Shown: positions 24,414 through 33,782, counted from the stretch's first letter. The stretch: 64,000 nucleotides of DNA from DASRRB01 sp036732755 (GCA_036732755.1 DAINBU010000010.1:4689-68688); one strand, 5' to 3'. Numbers and translations are program-made. The notes: a model not told the origin generated them from the letters alone.

Positions 24414-26054
24414 CTACCTCGCCGTCGGCTCGAACGTCCCGCTCGGGAATTGGAACGACGGCGCGAACTGCGGCTGCTTGGTCCGGTTACCCGTCTTGAT
24501 GCCGAAGGTGACGGTCACCCGGTCGCCCTCGGCGTGCTCGACCGCGAGGCGCGACGCGAAGAGGGCCCCCTCCTCGGTCAGATTGGCCGGCGTCCAGCCG
24601 CAGAACTCGCCGCGCCGATTGCTGAAGACGAGGGCGTCGACGGTCGCGGGGATCGAGAGGAGGCCGCGCGGCTTCTCGTCCTCGGCGCTCACGTCGGTGC
24701 GCCCGCTGCCCTGCGCGGGGTTGCGGTGGCGCTTGAGCCGGGCGAGCTCGGCCTCCTGCTCCGCCGTGAAGCCGCGCCCCTTGAAGCTCACGAGGTAGGG
24801 GCCGGGCGAGAGCGGCGGGTCGAGCGACGGCTGCGAGAGCACGAGCACGCCGACCGCGGCGGGCCGGTCGCGCGAGCGGATGCGCAGGTCCTCGAGCAGG
24901 CCGATCAGCACCTTCACGCGCGCGAACGCGATCGACTTCGCGGCGTCGGCGAGGCCGCTGCGCTCGTCGCCCGTGTAGATCACCTGCGCGGCGAGCGAGT
25001 TCGTGCCGAGGTCGATCGAGTCGCGCAGCTTGCTCGACGTCGGCGCGAGCCGGTCGACCGCCTCGCGCAGCGCGTCGAGGCCGGGCACGAACGACACGGC
25101 GCATCGGAAGCCGATCGCCTCGGCCGCCGAATCGGGCGCCTGGCCGCAGCGCCAGACGAGGTTGTTCGAGACGCCGTTGCCGAGCATGCAGCCGCCGCGC
25201 ACGGCGAGCAGCTCGCTGCCGAACTCGGTCTTCGTGACGCGCTTGCCGAAGCGGTCCTGGATGGTCTGCGGCACGAATCCTGGATAGGCGCGGAACGGCG
25301 ACGCAGTCCATTCGGAGACGTTGCCGCAGACGTCGAAGACGCCATCGACCGTCGCATCGTCCTTGAAGGAGCCGCCGACCGAGGTGCGCGGCGGACCGAG
25401 GACGCGCGTGCTCGCGTCGAAGCCGGCGCAGCGTCCGGAGTTCCACGCCGACCACCCCTCGCCCCACGGATAGAAGGACTGCTCCGGGCGGCCGCGCCGC
25501 GCCGCGTACTCCCACTCGGCCTCGGTCGGGATCCTCTTGCCGAGCCAGCGCGCGCAGTCGCGCGCCACTTCGTAGGTGATCGCGCGCACCGGCCGCGGCC
25601 CCTCGTCGGTCGGGTGCGTCGCGACCTTGCGCGCCGCCGCCTTGTCGAGCTCGGGGCGCCAGATGTCGCGCTGGAACTCCGACGGCTCGCGACCGCTGTC
25701 CGCGAGCCAGCGCGCGTACTGGTCGTTCGTCACCTCGAAGCGGTCGAGGAAGAAGGCGTCGAGCAGCTCGAGGTGCGCGGGCGCCATCGCGACGATGTCG
25801 TCGGCCCAGCGCGCGTTGTCGCCGGCCGCGAGCGCGAGCGCGTCGTGCATGGCGACGCCCATGCGGAAGGAGCCGGCGGGGATCGGGACCATTCCGGGCG
25901 GGGCTTCTCCCGAGGTCGCGCCGTCCGCGTGCTGCCGGACGACGCGCACGATCCCGGGGCGCGCGTTGCGCCGTTGCGGTTCGCGACCGCGCGGGTCGTC
26001 GTGGAGGGGCGGCGCGGCGAGGGCGGACGCGAGCACGACGACCGACGCGTGCAT
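24414..26054 (-). CDS. Secreted FGE/sulfatase-modifying-factor-fold protein lacking the catalytic cysteines
   Basis: 546 residues from ATG 26054, stop TAG. The N-terminus (HASVVVLASALAAPP) is a weak signal peptide. The FGE-sulfatase domain (PF03781) spans about residues 55-310: MVPIPAGSFRMG, FFLDRFEVTNDQYARWL, RIPTEAEWEYAARRG, FDVCGNVSEWTASPF and IGFRCAVSF. True formylglycine-generating enzymes have a CxxxxC pair within GGSxxCHxSYC; here the segment reads RGGCMLGNGVSNNLVWRCG, without it. No sulfatase is nearby. The C-terminal 230 residues have no recognised domain. It is therefore likely a structural or binding use of the FGE fold. It diverges from the TonB-like toroid gene. Confidence 0.75.
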   Translation of the reverse strand: MHASVVVLASALAAPPLHDDPRGREPQRRNARPGIVRVVRQHADGATSGEAPPGMVPIPAGSFRMGVAMHDALALAAGDNARWADDIVAMAPAHLELLDAFFLDRFEVTNDQYARWLADSGREPSEFQRDIWRPELDKAAARKVATHPTDEGPRPVRAITYEVARDCARWLGKRIPTEAEWEYAARRGRPEQSFYPWGEGWSAWNSGRCAGFDASTRVLGPPRTSVGGSFKDDATVDGVFDVCGNVSEWTASPFRAYPGFVPQTIQDRFGKRVTKTEFGSELLAVRGGCMLGNGVSNNLVWRCGQAPDSAAEAIGFRCAVSFVPGLDALREAVDRLAPTSSKLRDSIDLGTNSLAAQVIYTGDERSGLADAAKSIAFARVKVLIGLLEDLRIRSRDRPAAVGVLVLSQPSLDPPLSPGPYLVSFKGRGFTAEQEAELARLKRHRNPAQGSGRTDVSAEDEKPRGLLSIPATVDALVFSNRRGEFCGWTPANLTEEGALFASRLAVEHAEGDRVTVTFGIKTGNRTKQPQFAPSFQFPSGTFEPTAR

Positions 26055-26372
26055 GACAGCCTCCCGTGCGGACAGGCGCGAGACGCGAGTCGCGGGCGCC
26101 GCGAGATACGTCGGCCGCGCCGATCCAGTAACCCAGTGATTCGGAGGCGCGCGTCGACGAACGAGGGGAGTTACTGAGGGTTCGCGAGCCGCTAGAGCGA
26201 TCGAACACGTGTTCGCGGGGCGTTCGCACCCTTGCTGGTCAACAACGGCCTTGCTTAAGTACCCCGTTCTGCCCGCCGTCGCGGCCGGGAGGGGCGCGGC
26301 GGCATCGCCGTGCGCCCGGTCGGCGCTTGCGTTCGCTTCGCCAGCGACGGAACCCCCGCGGGGAGCGATTCC
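26055..26372. promoter_or_regulatory. Divergent 318-base intergenic region upstream of the Exb-type operon
   Basis: No coding potential was found. It is less GC-rich than its surroundings and must hold promoters for the FGE-like gene (minus) and the toroid/Exb operon (plus). A candidate sigma70 pair for the plus strand is ttgctg at 26232-26237 and ttaagt at 26255-26260, 17 bases apart; the match to consensus is modest. A perfect 14-base palindrome lies at 26202-26215 and is listed separately. Confidence 0.45.
26202..26215. promoter_or_regulatory. Perfect palindrome resembling a Gram-positive-type SOS (LexA) box
   Basis: cgaacacgtgttcg is perfectly self-complementary and fits CGAAC-N4-GTTCG, the LexA/DinR box of Bacillus and actinobacteria. 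It lies about 30 bases before the candidate -35 of the operon that starts at 26373 and 148 bases from the start of the FGE-like gene. Protein binding is inferred from symmetry and consensus only; no lexA lies in the window. Confidence 0.4.
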
Positions 26373-28223
26373 ATGGACGAGACCGCACCGGAAGCGCCCG
26401 ACGAGATTCGCGGCTCGCACCGGAAGGAAGCGGGCTTCAATCCGATCGAGATGTTGCGCGGCTTCGTCCAGAGCTCTCCCTGGCTGATCATCGCCATCGC
26501 GGCGCACGTCGTCGTCCTCTCCGGCCTCGCGGTCTGGAAGCTCGGTCACGACGCCGAGAAGAAGGACGACGCGGTCGTGATCCAGACGTCGATCCGCAAG
26601 GAGACGCCGCCCGAGGACACTCCGGAAGAGAACAAGGAAGAGCTGATCGACCGCTCCGCCATCCCCGAGAACGTCGAGGCGGAGCTCGTCCCGCACGAGA
26701 TCGAGAACCTGCCGACCGACACTTCGCCGCGCGACCTCACGCAGGAGATCGGCGACCCGAACAGCATGTCGGACATGCCCAACAGCGACCCGACCGGCGG
26801 CACTGCGATCGGCGTCGGCGTGGGCGGCCACCACGGCACCGGCACGCCGTCGACCTTCTCCGGACGCAAGATCGGCACCGGGCTGCGCAAGGGCGTGCTC
26901 CCCGGCGGCCCGACGCAGGGCACGGAGGAGGCGATCCGCATCGGCCTCATCTGGCTCGTCCGCCACCAGAACGACAATGGCTCGTGGTCGGCGATGACGT
27001 GCAAGGACCACTGTCCCGCGGACAAGCCGTGCCAGCCGGAGACGGGCGCCGGCGAGGCCGACGCCTACACCGACCGGTTCGACGTCGGGCTCACCAGCCT
27101 CTCCCTGCTCGCATTCCTCGGCGCCGGCTTCGGCCACAATGCCAAGCAGTACGTCGTCGACACCTACAAGGCGAAGAAGAGCGAGCTCGGCAAGGACGTC
27201 GTGCTCAAGGGCCTGAAGTGGCTCGTCGCGCGGCAGAACCCCGACGGCTCGTTCAGCAGCCCCGGCCACCGCAGCCTCTACAACGAGGCGCTCGCGGCGC
27301 TCGCGCTCTCCGAGGCCTACGGCTTCACGTTGAACCGCGCGTGGAAGGAGCCGGCGCAGAAGGCGATCAACTTCCTCTGCACCGCGCAGAAGGACAGCCC
27401 GAAGGGCGCGGGCAAGTGGGGCTGGCGCTACGACACGCCGGCCGACATCCAGGAGAAGCGCTCCGACTACGCCAACGAGAAGGACTTCCAGGGCGAGCTG
27501 CACGACGCCGACACGTCGGTCACCGGCTGGATGGTGATGGCGCTCAAGTCGGCGCACGTCTCCGGCCTCGAGGTCCCGAAGGAGTCGGAGGAAGGCGCGC
27601 TCAACTTCGTGAAGTGGGCGTCGCGCCAGGACGGCCTGGTCGGATACCTCGAGGCGGGCTCGGCCGGCCTCCCGATCCAGGGCGAGCACGACACGCAGTA
27701 CAAGTACCACGCGCCGTCGATGGCCTCGGTCGCGATGTGCGTACGCGTCTTCATCGAGCAGAACATCGACGACCCCTACCTGAAGCTCAGCGCCGACCAG
27801 ATCGTGAAGGTGCTGCCGAACGCCGACGCCGACCCGAAGGAAAAGACGAAGTCGCTGATCGACTACTACTACTGGTACTACGGGTCGCTGGCGCTCAACC
27901 AGCTCGACGGCCCCGACAGCCCCAAGCGCACCAACAAGTACTGGGGGCCGTGGAACCGGGCGATGCAGGACACGCTGCTCTCGCTGCAGAGCAAGGAAGA
28001 CAAGCAGTGCTCGACCGGCGGCTTCCTCAAGCCCGACCGCTGGAGCTACACGATCGGCCCGATCTACACGACCGCGATCAACATCCTCACGCTCGAGGTC
28101 TATTACCGCTACGAGAACGCGTTCGGCGCCGCCGCGAACAAGCGGATGAAGAAGGGCGCCAGCTCCGCCAAGGCGGAGGACGCGAAGCCGGAGGCGGCCG
28201 GCGGCGACAAGAACAACAGGTGA
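26373..28223 (+). CDS. TonB-like membrane anchor fused to a squalene-cyclase/prenyltransferase-type toroid
   Basis: 616 residues. A 30-residue cytosolic start is followed by one membrane helix (SPWLIIAIAAHVVVLSGLAVW, about residues 37-57) with a His placed as in TonB/TolA anchors, where SxxxH contacts ExbD; here it is AxxxH. An acidic, Pro-containing linker and a Gly/His-rich stretch (VGVGGHHGTGTPS) follow. From about residue 180 there are QW-type repeats of alpha/alpha toroids: IWLVRHQNDNGSW, LKWLVARQNPDGSF, and DADTSVTGWMVMALKSA. The cyclase DxDD acid motif is not intact, so a binding or scaffold role is likelier than cyclisation. The C-terminus is Lys/Ala-rich. It heads the block with TPR, ExbB and ExbD genes, which suggests it is the energy-transducing arm. 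Confidence 0.75.
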   Translation: MDETAPEAPDEIRGSHRKEAGFNPIEMLRGFVQSSPWLIIAIAAHVVVLSGLAVWKLGHDAEKKDDAVVIQTSIRKETPPEDTPEENKEELIDRSAIPENVEAELVPHEIENLPTDTSPRDLTQEIGDPNSMSDMPNSDPTGGTAIGVGVGGHHGTGTPSTFSGRKIGTGLRKGVLPGGPTQGTEEAIRIGLIWLVRHQNDNGSWSAMTCKDHCPADKPCQPETGAGEADAYTDRFDVGLTSLSLLAFLGAGFGHNAKQYVVDTYKAKKSELGKDVVLKGLKWLVARQNPDGSFSSPGHRSLYNEALAALALSEAYGFTLNRAWKEPAQKAINFLCTAQKDSPKGAGKWGWRYDTPADIQEKRSDYANEKDFQGELHDADTSVTGWMVMALKSAHVSGLEVPKESEEGALNFVKWASRQDGLVGYLEAGSAGLPIQGEHDTQYKYHAPSMASVAMCVRVFIEQNIDDPYLKLSADQIVKVLPNADADPKEKTKSLIDYYYWYYGSLALNQLDGPDSPKRTNKYWGPWNRAMQDTLLSLQSKEDKQCSTGGFLKPDRWSYTIGPIYTTAINILTLEVYYRYENAFGAAANKRMKKGASSAKAEDAKPEAAGGDKNNR

Positions 28224-28233
28224 TCGGGGCGAG

Positions 28234-31134
28234 ATGATCCCACCGCGCGCATCGTCCAGCCTCGTCCTGTCACTTCTCGCGCTCGTCGCTCCCGGCGGGG
28301 ACGGCCCCGACCTCTCCCCGATCTTCGGGAGCGACAACGCCGCGTTCGCGCGCGCGCTCGCGCGGCAGGGCTTCGGCGACCTCGCCGACCAGTTCTGCCG
28401 GAAGTTCGACGCCTGGAAGGACGCGACTCCGGAGGAGAAGGCGTCGGTGCGCTCGGTCGCGCTCGACCTCGCCATCGACCTCGCCCGCCAGCAGCCTGAC
28501 CCGATCCAGCGCAAGGACGCGATCTCCGCCGTCCTGAAGCAGAAGGAGGAGTTCATCGCGCAGTACCGGGCGTCGCCGGAGGCGGAGGAGGCGGAGCTCT
28601 CGCTCCCCGACGCCTACCGGTCGCTCGGGGAAGCACTCACGGCCGCGCTCGACAAGTCGACCGACCCGGCGCAGTCGGCGACGCTGCGCGAAGAGGGGCG
28701 CGCCGCCTTCAACCACGCCGAGGAGGTGCTGCGCGCCCGCAAGAAGGCGCTCGAGAAGAGGCTCTCCGACCCGGTCCTCTCCGAGAAGGAGACCGATACC
28801 GTCCGCGACCAGCGCGCGAGCGTCTGGTTCAACATCGCGCGCATCGAGTACTTCCAGTCGCAGCTCTTCGCGAAGGAAGACCCGGAGTTCAAGCGGCGCA
28901 TCAAGACCACGCTGCGCACGCTGCAGGACCTCGTGCTCGAGTACGAGGACAAGCTCGTCACCTACGAGGCGTACGTCTTCACCGGGCTGTGCGACAAGGC
29001 GCTCGGCGAGGCCGACCAGGCGCTCGCCGACTTCGACATGGGGATCGCGCTGCGCGAGCAGTTCGAGGCCGGCAAGGACGGCAAGTACCAGATCCCGCTC
29101 GAGATCGACGACGTCGTGTCGTGGGCGGTGCTGCAGAAGGTGAACGCGCTGAACGAGGCGGGTCGCGCCGCCGACGTGGTCGCGACGATCAAGGACTACT
29201 ACGCGAAGTCGCCGCAGCCCGACCAGGCGCTGAGCGGACTGCAGCTCCTGGCGATCCAGGCCGACGCCGAGTTCAAGTCGGGCGACCCGACGTCGGCCGG
29301 CGAGACGGCGCAGCGCCTGCAGGACCTCGACCCGAACGGGCCGTGGGGCGCGCGCGGCCGCGAGGTGCTCGCGCAGATGCTCGGCGGGACGGACGCGGGC
29401 GGCCGCACGCGCAGCCTCGGCAGCGCCCAGCTGCTGAAGATCGCGGACGCCCTCGTCGCGAAGAACGACATCGACCAGGCGGTGCAGGTCTGCGTGCGCG
29501 CGCTCGACGCGGCCGGCGGCGACGTCGACGCGGCGACCGACGCGCTGATCTTCATGGGCGGGATCTACGGGAAGACCAAGGACCTGCCCGCCGCGGCGGT
29601 CTGCTTCGACACCGCCTGGCAGAACTGGCCGAAGGCGGCGCGCGCGGCCGAGGCTCTCTATCGCGCGATCGACACCTACGTCTCGATCAACGCGACGGAG
29701 CGCCGCCCCTTCTACGCCGGCCTGATCAACGAGCGGCGCAACAAGCTCGCGAACGAGTACGGGAGCAGCCCGCTCGCCTCGAGGGTGCAGCTCCTGCAGG
29801 GCCGCACGCTCGAGTCGGAGCAGAAGTTCGCCGAGGCGGCCGACTTCTTCCTGAAGGTCCAGGCCGGCACGCCCAACTACGAGGAGGCGCAGTTCAACGG
29901 CTCGCGCTGCCTCGTGAAGGAGGCGCAGCGGCTGATCAAGGCGAAGCAGGCGGACGAGGCGAAGGCGATGGTCGCGCGCGCCGAGACGCAGCTGAAGCAG
30001 GCCATGACGCTGCTGCGCGCGGCGAGCGAGAAGACGCTCGACCTCGGCCAGAAGCAGACCTGGGACACCCAGGCGTTCGAGTGCCGGACGCTGCTCGCCA
30101 ACCTCTTCATGATGGAAGGCGTCGGCCGGGCGGCCGACGTGCCGAAGCTGCTGGAGGGGGTCGAGGAGCAGTTCAAGGACGACACCGACAGGATCGGCCG
30201 CGCGTGGGGCCTGCGCATCCAGGCGTTTTCCTCGATCGGCCAGTTCGACCAGGCGGAGAAGCTGCTCGAGTCGCTGCTCGTCAAGGACTCGACCTCGAAC
30301 ATGGCCGCGGTCGCGTCCGGCACCTTCGCGCGCACCTGCGACGCGAAGGGCTACGAGCTCCTCTCCAAGGACCCGAAGTCGAAGGCCGGCGACGAGCTGT
30401 GGAAGAAGGCGTTCCGCTACTACACGATCAGCACGAAGCCCAAGCTCAAGGACGCGGCGGCGGCGCGCAACGGCGAGCTCGAGTCGATCGGCAACCGCTT
30501 CTTCGTGTTCGGGCAGCACTTCAACGGCATCCCCGACAAGGTGCAGTCGTTCGTCGGATGGGGCGGCAAGATCACGGCGCCGGAGTACTTCGAGGAGGCC
30601 GCCAACCTCTACGCCGCGTCGCTCGAGTTCGTGCAGTCCGACATCACCCGCATCAGCCAGGCGCGCGCGCTCGGGTTCCTCGGCAAGTTCGACCGCGCCG
30701 GCGAGGTCTACGTGAAGATCTTCGAGAAGGACCCGATCGTGGACGTCGCGACCGGCGAGGTGAACAAGGCGAAGCTGAAGCAGCGGCCCGAGCTCCTCAC
30801 CGCCTACCTCGAGCTCGGCGTCTCGGAGCTGAAGGTCGGCCTCCCGGCCAAGGACGCCGACCGCCTCGCCCGGGCGAACCAGTCCTTCGACCTGGTCGTT
30901 CGCAACTCCAAGGTCCAGGGCAGCAAGGAACCGCCGTCCGAGACGTGGTGGACCGCGCGCTACTGGCAGATCCGCGCCTGGGTGGACGAGGGCCAATACA
31001 AGAACGCGTCGTTCGCGCTGCGCGACGTCGAGCGGAACAACTCGCCGAACTTCGACGAGGGCAAGTACGGCCTGCAGGAGCTCTTCAAGAAGATGAAGAG
31101 CGAGCTGGCCGGGAAGGTCGTCGACGACCAGTGA
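28234..31134 (+). CDS. Large periplasmic TPR protein
   Basis: 966 residues beginning 10 bases after the toroid gene. The N-terminus (PRASSSLVLSLLALVAPGGDG) looks like a signal peptide with a short hydrophobic core. The remainder is almost entirely helical with degenerate TPR units such as AYVFTGLCDKALGEADQALADFD, AEALYRAIDTYVSI and KEAQRLIKAKQADEAKAMVA. No enzymatic motif is visible. By position it should be a periplasmic partner of the ExbB/ExbD complex, comparable in role to the TPR proteins that accompany TolQ/TolR-type motors such as Agl/Glt in Myxococcus; this comparison is inference from gene order. Confidence 0.7.
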   Translation: MIPPRASSSLVLSLLALVAPGGDGPDLSPIFGSDNAAFARALARQGFGDLADQFCRKFDAWKDATPEEKASVRSVALDLAIDLARQQPDPIQRKDAISAVLKQKEEFIAQYRASPEAEEAELSLPDAYRSLGEALTAALDKSTDPAQSATLREEGRAAFNHAEEVLRARKKALEKRLSDPVLSEKETDTVRDQRASVWFNIARIEYFQSQLFAKEDPEFKRRIKTTLRTLQDLVLEYEDKLVTYEAYVFTGLCDKALGEADQALADFDMGIALREQFEAGKDGKYQIPLEIDDVVSWAVLQKVNALNEAGRAADVVATIKDYYAKSPQPDQALSGLQLLAIQADAEFKSGDPTSAGETAQRLQDLDPNGPWGARGREVLAQMLGGTDAGGRTRSLGSAQLLKIADALVAKNDIDQAVQVCVRALDAAGGDVDAATDALIFMGGIYGKTKDLPAAAVCFDTAWQNWPKAARAAEALYRAIDTYVSINATERRPFYAGLINERRNKLANEYGSSPLASRVQLLQGRTLESEQKFAEAADFFLKVQAGTPNYEEAQFNGSRCLVKEAQRLIKAKQADEAKAMVARAETQLKQAMTLLRAASEKTLDLGQKQTWDTQAFECRTLLANLFMMEGVGRAADVPKLLEGVEEQFKDDTDRIGRAWGLRIQAFSSIGQFDQAEKLLESLLVKDSTSNMAAVASGTFARTCDAKGYELLSKDPKSKAGDELWKKAFRYYTISTKPKLKDAAAARNGELESIGNRFFVFGQHFNGIPDKVQSFVGWGGKITAPEYFEEAANLYAASLEFVQSDITRISQARALGFLGKFDRAGEVYVKIFEKDPIVDVATGEVNKAKLKQRPELLTAYLELGVSELKVGLPAKDADRLARANQSFDLVVRNSKVQGSKEPPSETWWTARYWQIRAWVDEGQYKNASFALRDVERNNSPNFDEGKYGLQELFKKMKSELAGKVVDDQ

Positions 31135-31213
31135 GGAGCGCCGCAGCCGCCGCGCCCGCCGGCGGCCCGTGACCGAGTACCTGGAAGGCAACCGAAGGAA
31201 GGATCCGAATCCG

Positions 31214-32317
31214 ATGGCCCGATCCCCGTACCACGTCCCGAGCGCGTCGCGCCTGCTGCGCGGCGCAGCCGCCGGGTTCCTCGCCCTCGCCCTCGCCGCC
31301 GGCGCGCGCGCGCAGAGCGACGAGCTCGAGCAGAAGGACGGCAAGAAGGTCTCCGGCACCGTCCAGTCCGCCGGCTACGCCGGCCTCGAGATCAAGCCGA
31401 AGCAGGGCGCCAAGCTGACGCTCGAGTGGGACAAGGTCGCCAGGCTCAAGTACGGCGGTTCGGTGGAATTCACCGAGGTCGTCGAGAAGATCGGTTCGGC
31501 GGGTCTCGACGACTCGCTGGCCGGCCTCGAGAAGCTGAAGGGCGACGAGAAGCTCCGCCCCGTCCTCAAGCAGGAGGTGCTCTTCTTCCTCGCCTCGCTC
31601 AAGGGGCGCAAGGGCGACCTCGACGGCTCGGTCGCCGGCTGGCAGGAGCTCCTGAAGGCGTTCCCGACCGGGCGCTACCTCGACCAGGCCGTGCGCGGGC
31701 TGGTCGAGGCGCAGCTCGCCAGCGGGAAGGCGGCGGAGGCGGGCAAGGCGCTCGACGCCGCCGCGAACGAGGCGAAGGCGGCCAATCCGGGCCCGCGCTT
31801 CGACCAGGCGGTCGCGCTGCTGAAGGCGCGCATCCTCGAGGCGCAGAACGACTGGAAGGGGGCGTTCTCCGGGTATTCCGCCGTGGAGAAGGCGGGGAAT
31901 CTGGCGCCCGACCAGGCGGCGGTGGCCAGCCTGGGGGTCGCCAAGGCGCAGCAGATGCTCGGGCAGGCCGCCGATGCCGAACAGCGCTACCGGAAGATTG
32001 CTACCTCGCCCGATGCCCCCCGCTATGTCGTCGCGGGCGCCTGGAACGGCATCGGCGACCTCTTCGCGAAGACGGGCCGGGACAAGCGGGACACCGACCA
32101 GCTGACCCTGGCCCTGTACTGCTACCTGCGCGGCGTGACCTACCTGCAGCCGTTGGAGGGCGAGCCGACGGGGGAGCACGTGCGTGCGCTCGATTCGGCG
32201 GCGCAGGTCTACGACTCGATGGGACAGATCGACGCCGAAAAGAAAGTGACCTACAATCAAAAGGCTGCGGACCTGAGGAATCAGCGCAAGCGGCTGTACG
32301 GATCGCCCGCCAAGTGA
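31214..32317 (+). CDS. Secreted TPR protein
   Basis: 367 residues from ATG 31214, supported by the purine-rich AAGGAAGGA at 31195-31203; an in-frame GTG at 31169 has no such site. The signal peptide is clear (RLLRGAAAGFLALALAAGARAQS). Residues 30-75 form a small beta-rich part (KVSGTVQSAGYAGLEIKPKQG). TPR-like helices follow (LFFLASLKGRKGDLDGSVAGWQ, LGVAKAQQMLGQAADAEQRY). It lies between the large TPR protein and exbB, so it is probably another periplasmic part of the same machine. Function unknown. Confidence 0.7.
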   Translation: MARSPYHVPSASRLLRGAAAGFLALALAAGARAQSDELEQKDGKKVSGTVQSAGYAGLEIKPKQGAKLTLEWDKVARLKYGGSVEFTEVVEKIGSAGLDDSLAGLEKLKGDEKLRPVLKQEVLFFLASLKGRKGDLDGSVAGWQELLKAFPTGRYLDQAVRGLVEAQLASGKAAEAGKALDAAANEAKAANPGPRFDQAVALLKARILEAQNDWKGAFSGYSAVEKAGNLAPDQAAVASLGVAKAQQMLGQAADAEQRYRKIATSPDAPRYVVAGAWNGIGDLFAKTGRDKRDTDQLTLALYCYLRGVTYLQPLEGEPTGEHVRALDSAAQVYDSMGQIDAEKKVTYNQKAADLRNQRKRLYGSPAK

Positions 32318-32418
32318 CCAAACCCGGGGCTCTCGCGCCCTGACAAACCCAGTTTCCGGTTCCGGGCGCGGATCTCCCGCGAGATCTCCCGGGCAAGCCA
32401 GCAAAGGACGGATCGGAC

Positions 32419-33147
32419 ATGGAACGGATGCGCAAGTGGATGTCTGCGGTCGGGGTCGCCTTCGTCATTCTCGCCCTGCCGGCCACGGCCATGGCGGAGG
32501 AAGGCGAGGGCGGCAAGCCCAAGAAGACGGTGATGGAGCTGTTCGAGGCGACCGGCTTCGTCGGCTACCTCCTGGTCGGCGTCTCGGTGATCGGCACCGC
32601 CCTGTGCATCCAGTACGGCGTGCAGCTCACGCGTGAGCGCCTCGCTCCGACGGCCCTGGCCGAGGAGCTCGAGGGTCTCATGAACGAGGGCAACTACGAC
32701 GAGTCGATCGAGTTGTGCGACGCCAATGGCGGCTATCTGGCGACCCTGATCGCCGACGGCCTGCGCCTGCGTCACGCCGGCTACGAGCTGATGATCGGCT
32801 CGCTCGAGCAGGCCGCGGCGGAGGAGGCCTTCAAGGTGCAGGCGAGGATCTCGTACCTGTCGCTGCTCGGCAACGTCGCCCCGCTGCTCGGGCTGCTCGG
32901 CACCGTGACCGGGATGATCTCGTCGTTCCAGGTCATCGAGACCCTCAAGGCGCCGACGCCTGGCGACCTCGCGAAGGGCGTGTACGAGTCGCTGGTGAAC
33001 ACGACCATGGGCCTGTTCATCGCGATCATCTTCCTGACGGCCTACTTCTTCTTCAAAAACAAGGTCACCAAGATGACCCTGTCGGTGAACCTGCAGGCGG
33101 TCGACATGCTGAAGCATCTCGCTCCGTCGGAAGAGGCGAAGCACTGA
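32419..33147 (+). CDS. exbB: MotA/TolQ/ExbB proton-channel protein
   Basis: 242 residues with an unusual extra N-terminal signal-like segment (AVGVAFVILALPATAMA). The first main helix follows (FVGYLLVGVSVIGTALCIQYGV). The signature core of the family is YLSLLGNVAPLLGLLGTVTGMISSF at about residues 151-175, and the last helix is TTMGLFIAIIFLTAYFFF. ExbB/TolQ pentamers surround an ExbD/TolR dimer and conduct protons to power TonB/TolA-type arms. The two ExbD genes follow directly. The symbol denotes family; whether it is nearer ExbB, TolQ or AglR cannot be decided by eye. Confidence 0.88.
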   Translation: MERMRKWMSAVGVAFVILALPATAMAEEGEGGKPKKTVMELFEATGFVGYLLVGVSVIGTALCIQYGVQLTRERLAPTALAEELEGLMNEGNYDESIELCDANGGYLATLIADGLRLRHAGYELMIGSLEQAAAEEAFKVQARISYLSLLGNVAPLLGLLGTVTGMISSFQVIETLKAPTPGDLAKGVYESLVNTTMGLFIAIIFLTAYFFFKNKVTKMTLSVNLQAVDMLKHLAPSEEAKH

Positions 33148-33200
33148 GCGGACGCTGATGCTGCACCGGTTCGTCCGACCGCAACCACGGAGCTGAAACC

Positions 33201-33782
33201 ATGTCCGGGCGCTTCTCGTCCCCCGACGTCGAAGAGAACGTCGCCTGCAACTTGATCCCGATGATCGACATCATGTTCCTCCTCCTGCTCTTCTTCATGC
33301 TGGGGGCGGACATGAGCCAGCGCGAGCTGGAGGATGTCGAGCTCCCCAAGGCGGATCAGGTCAAGGAAGAGCCGAAGGTCAACACGGAGAACACGCGGCG
33401 TGTGAACGTGAACATCTATCACACGCACACGAACACCGGCTCCAACTGCGCCGAGCACGAGGGAGGCCAGGTCTGCCGAAAGATGGAGCACTGGGCCATC
33501 GCGATCGGCGGCAACCGCTTCACGCTCGACACGCTCCGGCAGGAGCTGCTGGAGCTCGCGGCGCTCGACCTCGAGGACAACCAACCGACCGACCCCAAGG
33601 CGGTGAAGCTCTCCAAGGTCGAGGTGATGATCCGGGCGGACCAGAACGCGCCCTATCAGTTCATCCAGCGCGTGATCGAGAACTGCGGCGGGGTCGGCCT
33701 CTACAAGATCGCGGTGGGCGCGGCGATGCCCGAGGAGGGCGGCGGCAAGCGCACCGCCGCGGCCGCGGCGCCGGGCAAGTGA
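33201..33782 (+). CDS. exbD: ExbD/TolR-type protein 1
   Basis: 193 residues. A single N-terminal helix carries the essential Asp (NLIPMIDIMFLLLLFFMLG, about residues 17-35), which takes the proton in ExbD/TolR/MotB-like proteins. The periplasmic domain that follows is longer than usual and has a His/Cys-containing insertion (NIYHTHTNTGSNCAEHEGGQ). The C-terminal strand-helix motif VMIRADQNAPYQFIQRVIENC matches the ExbD fold. It ends in an Ala/Lys-rich tail. It lies 53 bases after exbB. Confidence 0.88.
   Translation: MSGRFSSPDVEENVACNLIPMIDIMFLLLLFFMLGADMSQRELEDVELPKADQVKEEPKVNTENTRRVNVNIYHTHTNTGSNCAEHEGGQVCRKMEHWAIAIGGNRFTLDTLRQELLELAALDLEDNQPTDPKAVKLSKVEVMIRADQNAPYQFIQRVIENCGGVGLYKIAVGAAMPEEGGGKRTAAAAAPGK

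Noticed and set aside
24414..26054. Active formylglycine-generating enzyme
   Set aside because: The catalytic cysteine pair is missing and no sulfatase is nearby; only the fold is supported.
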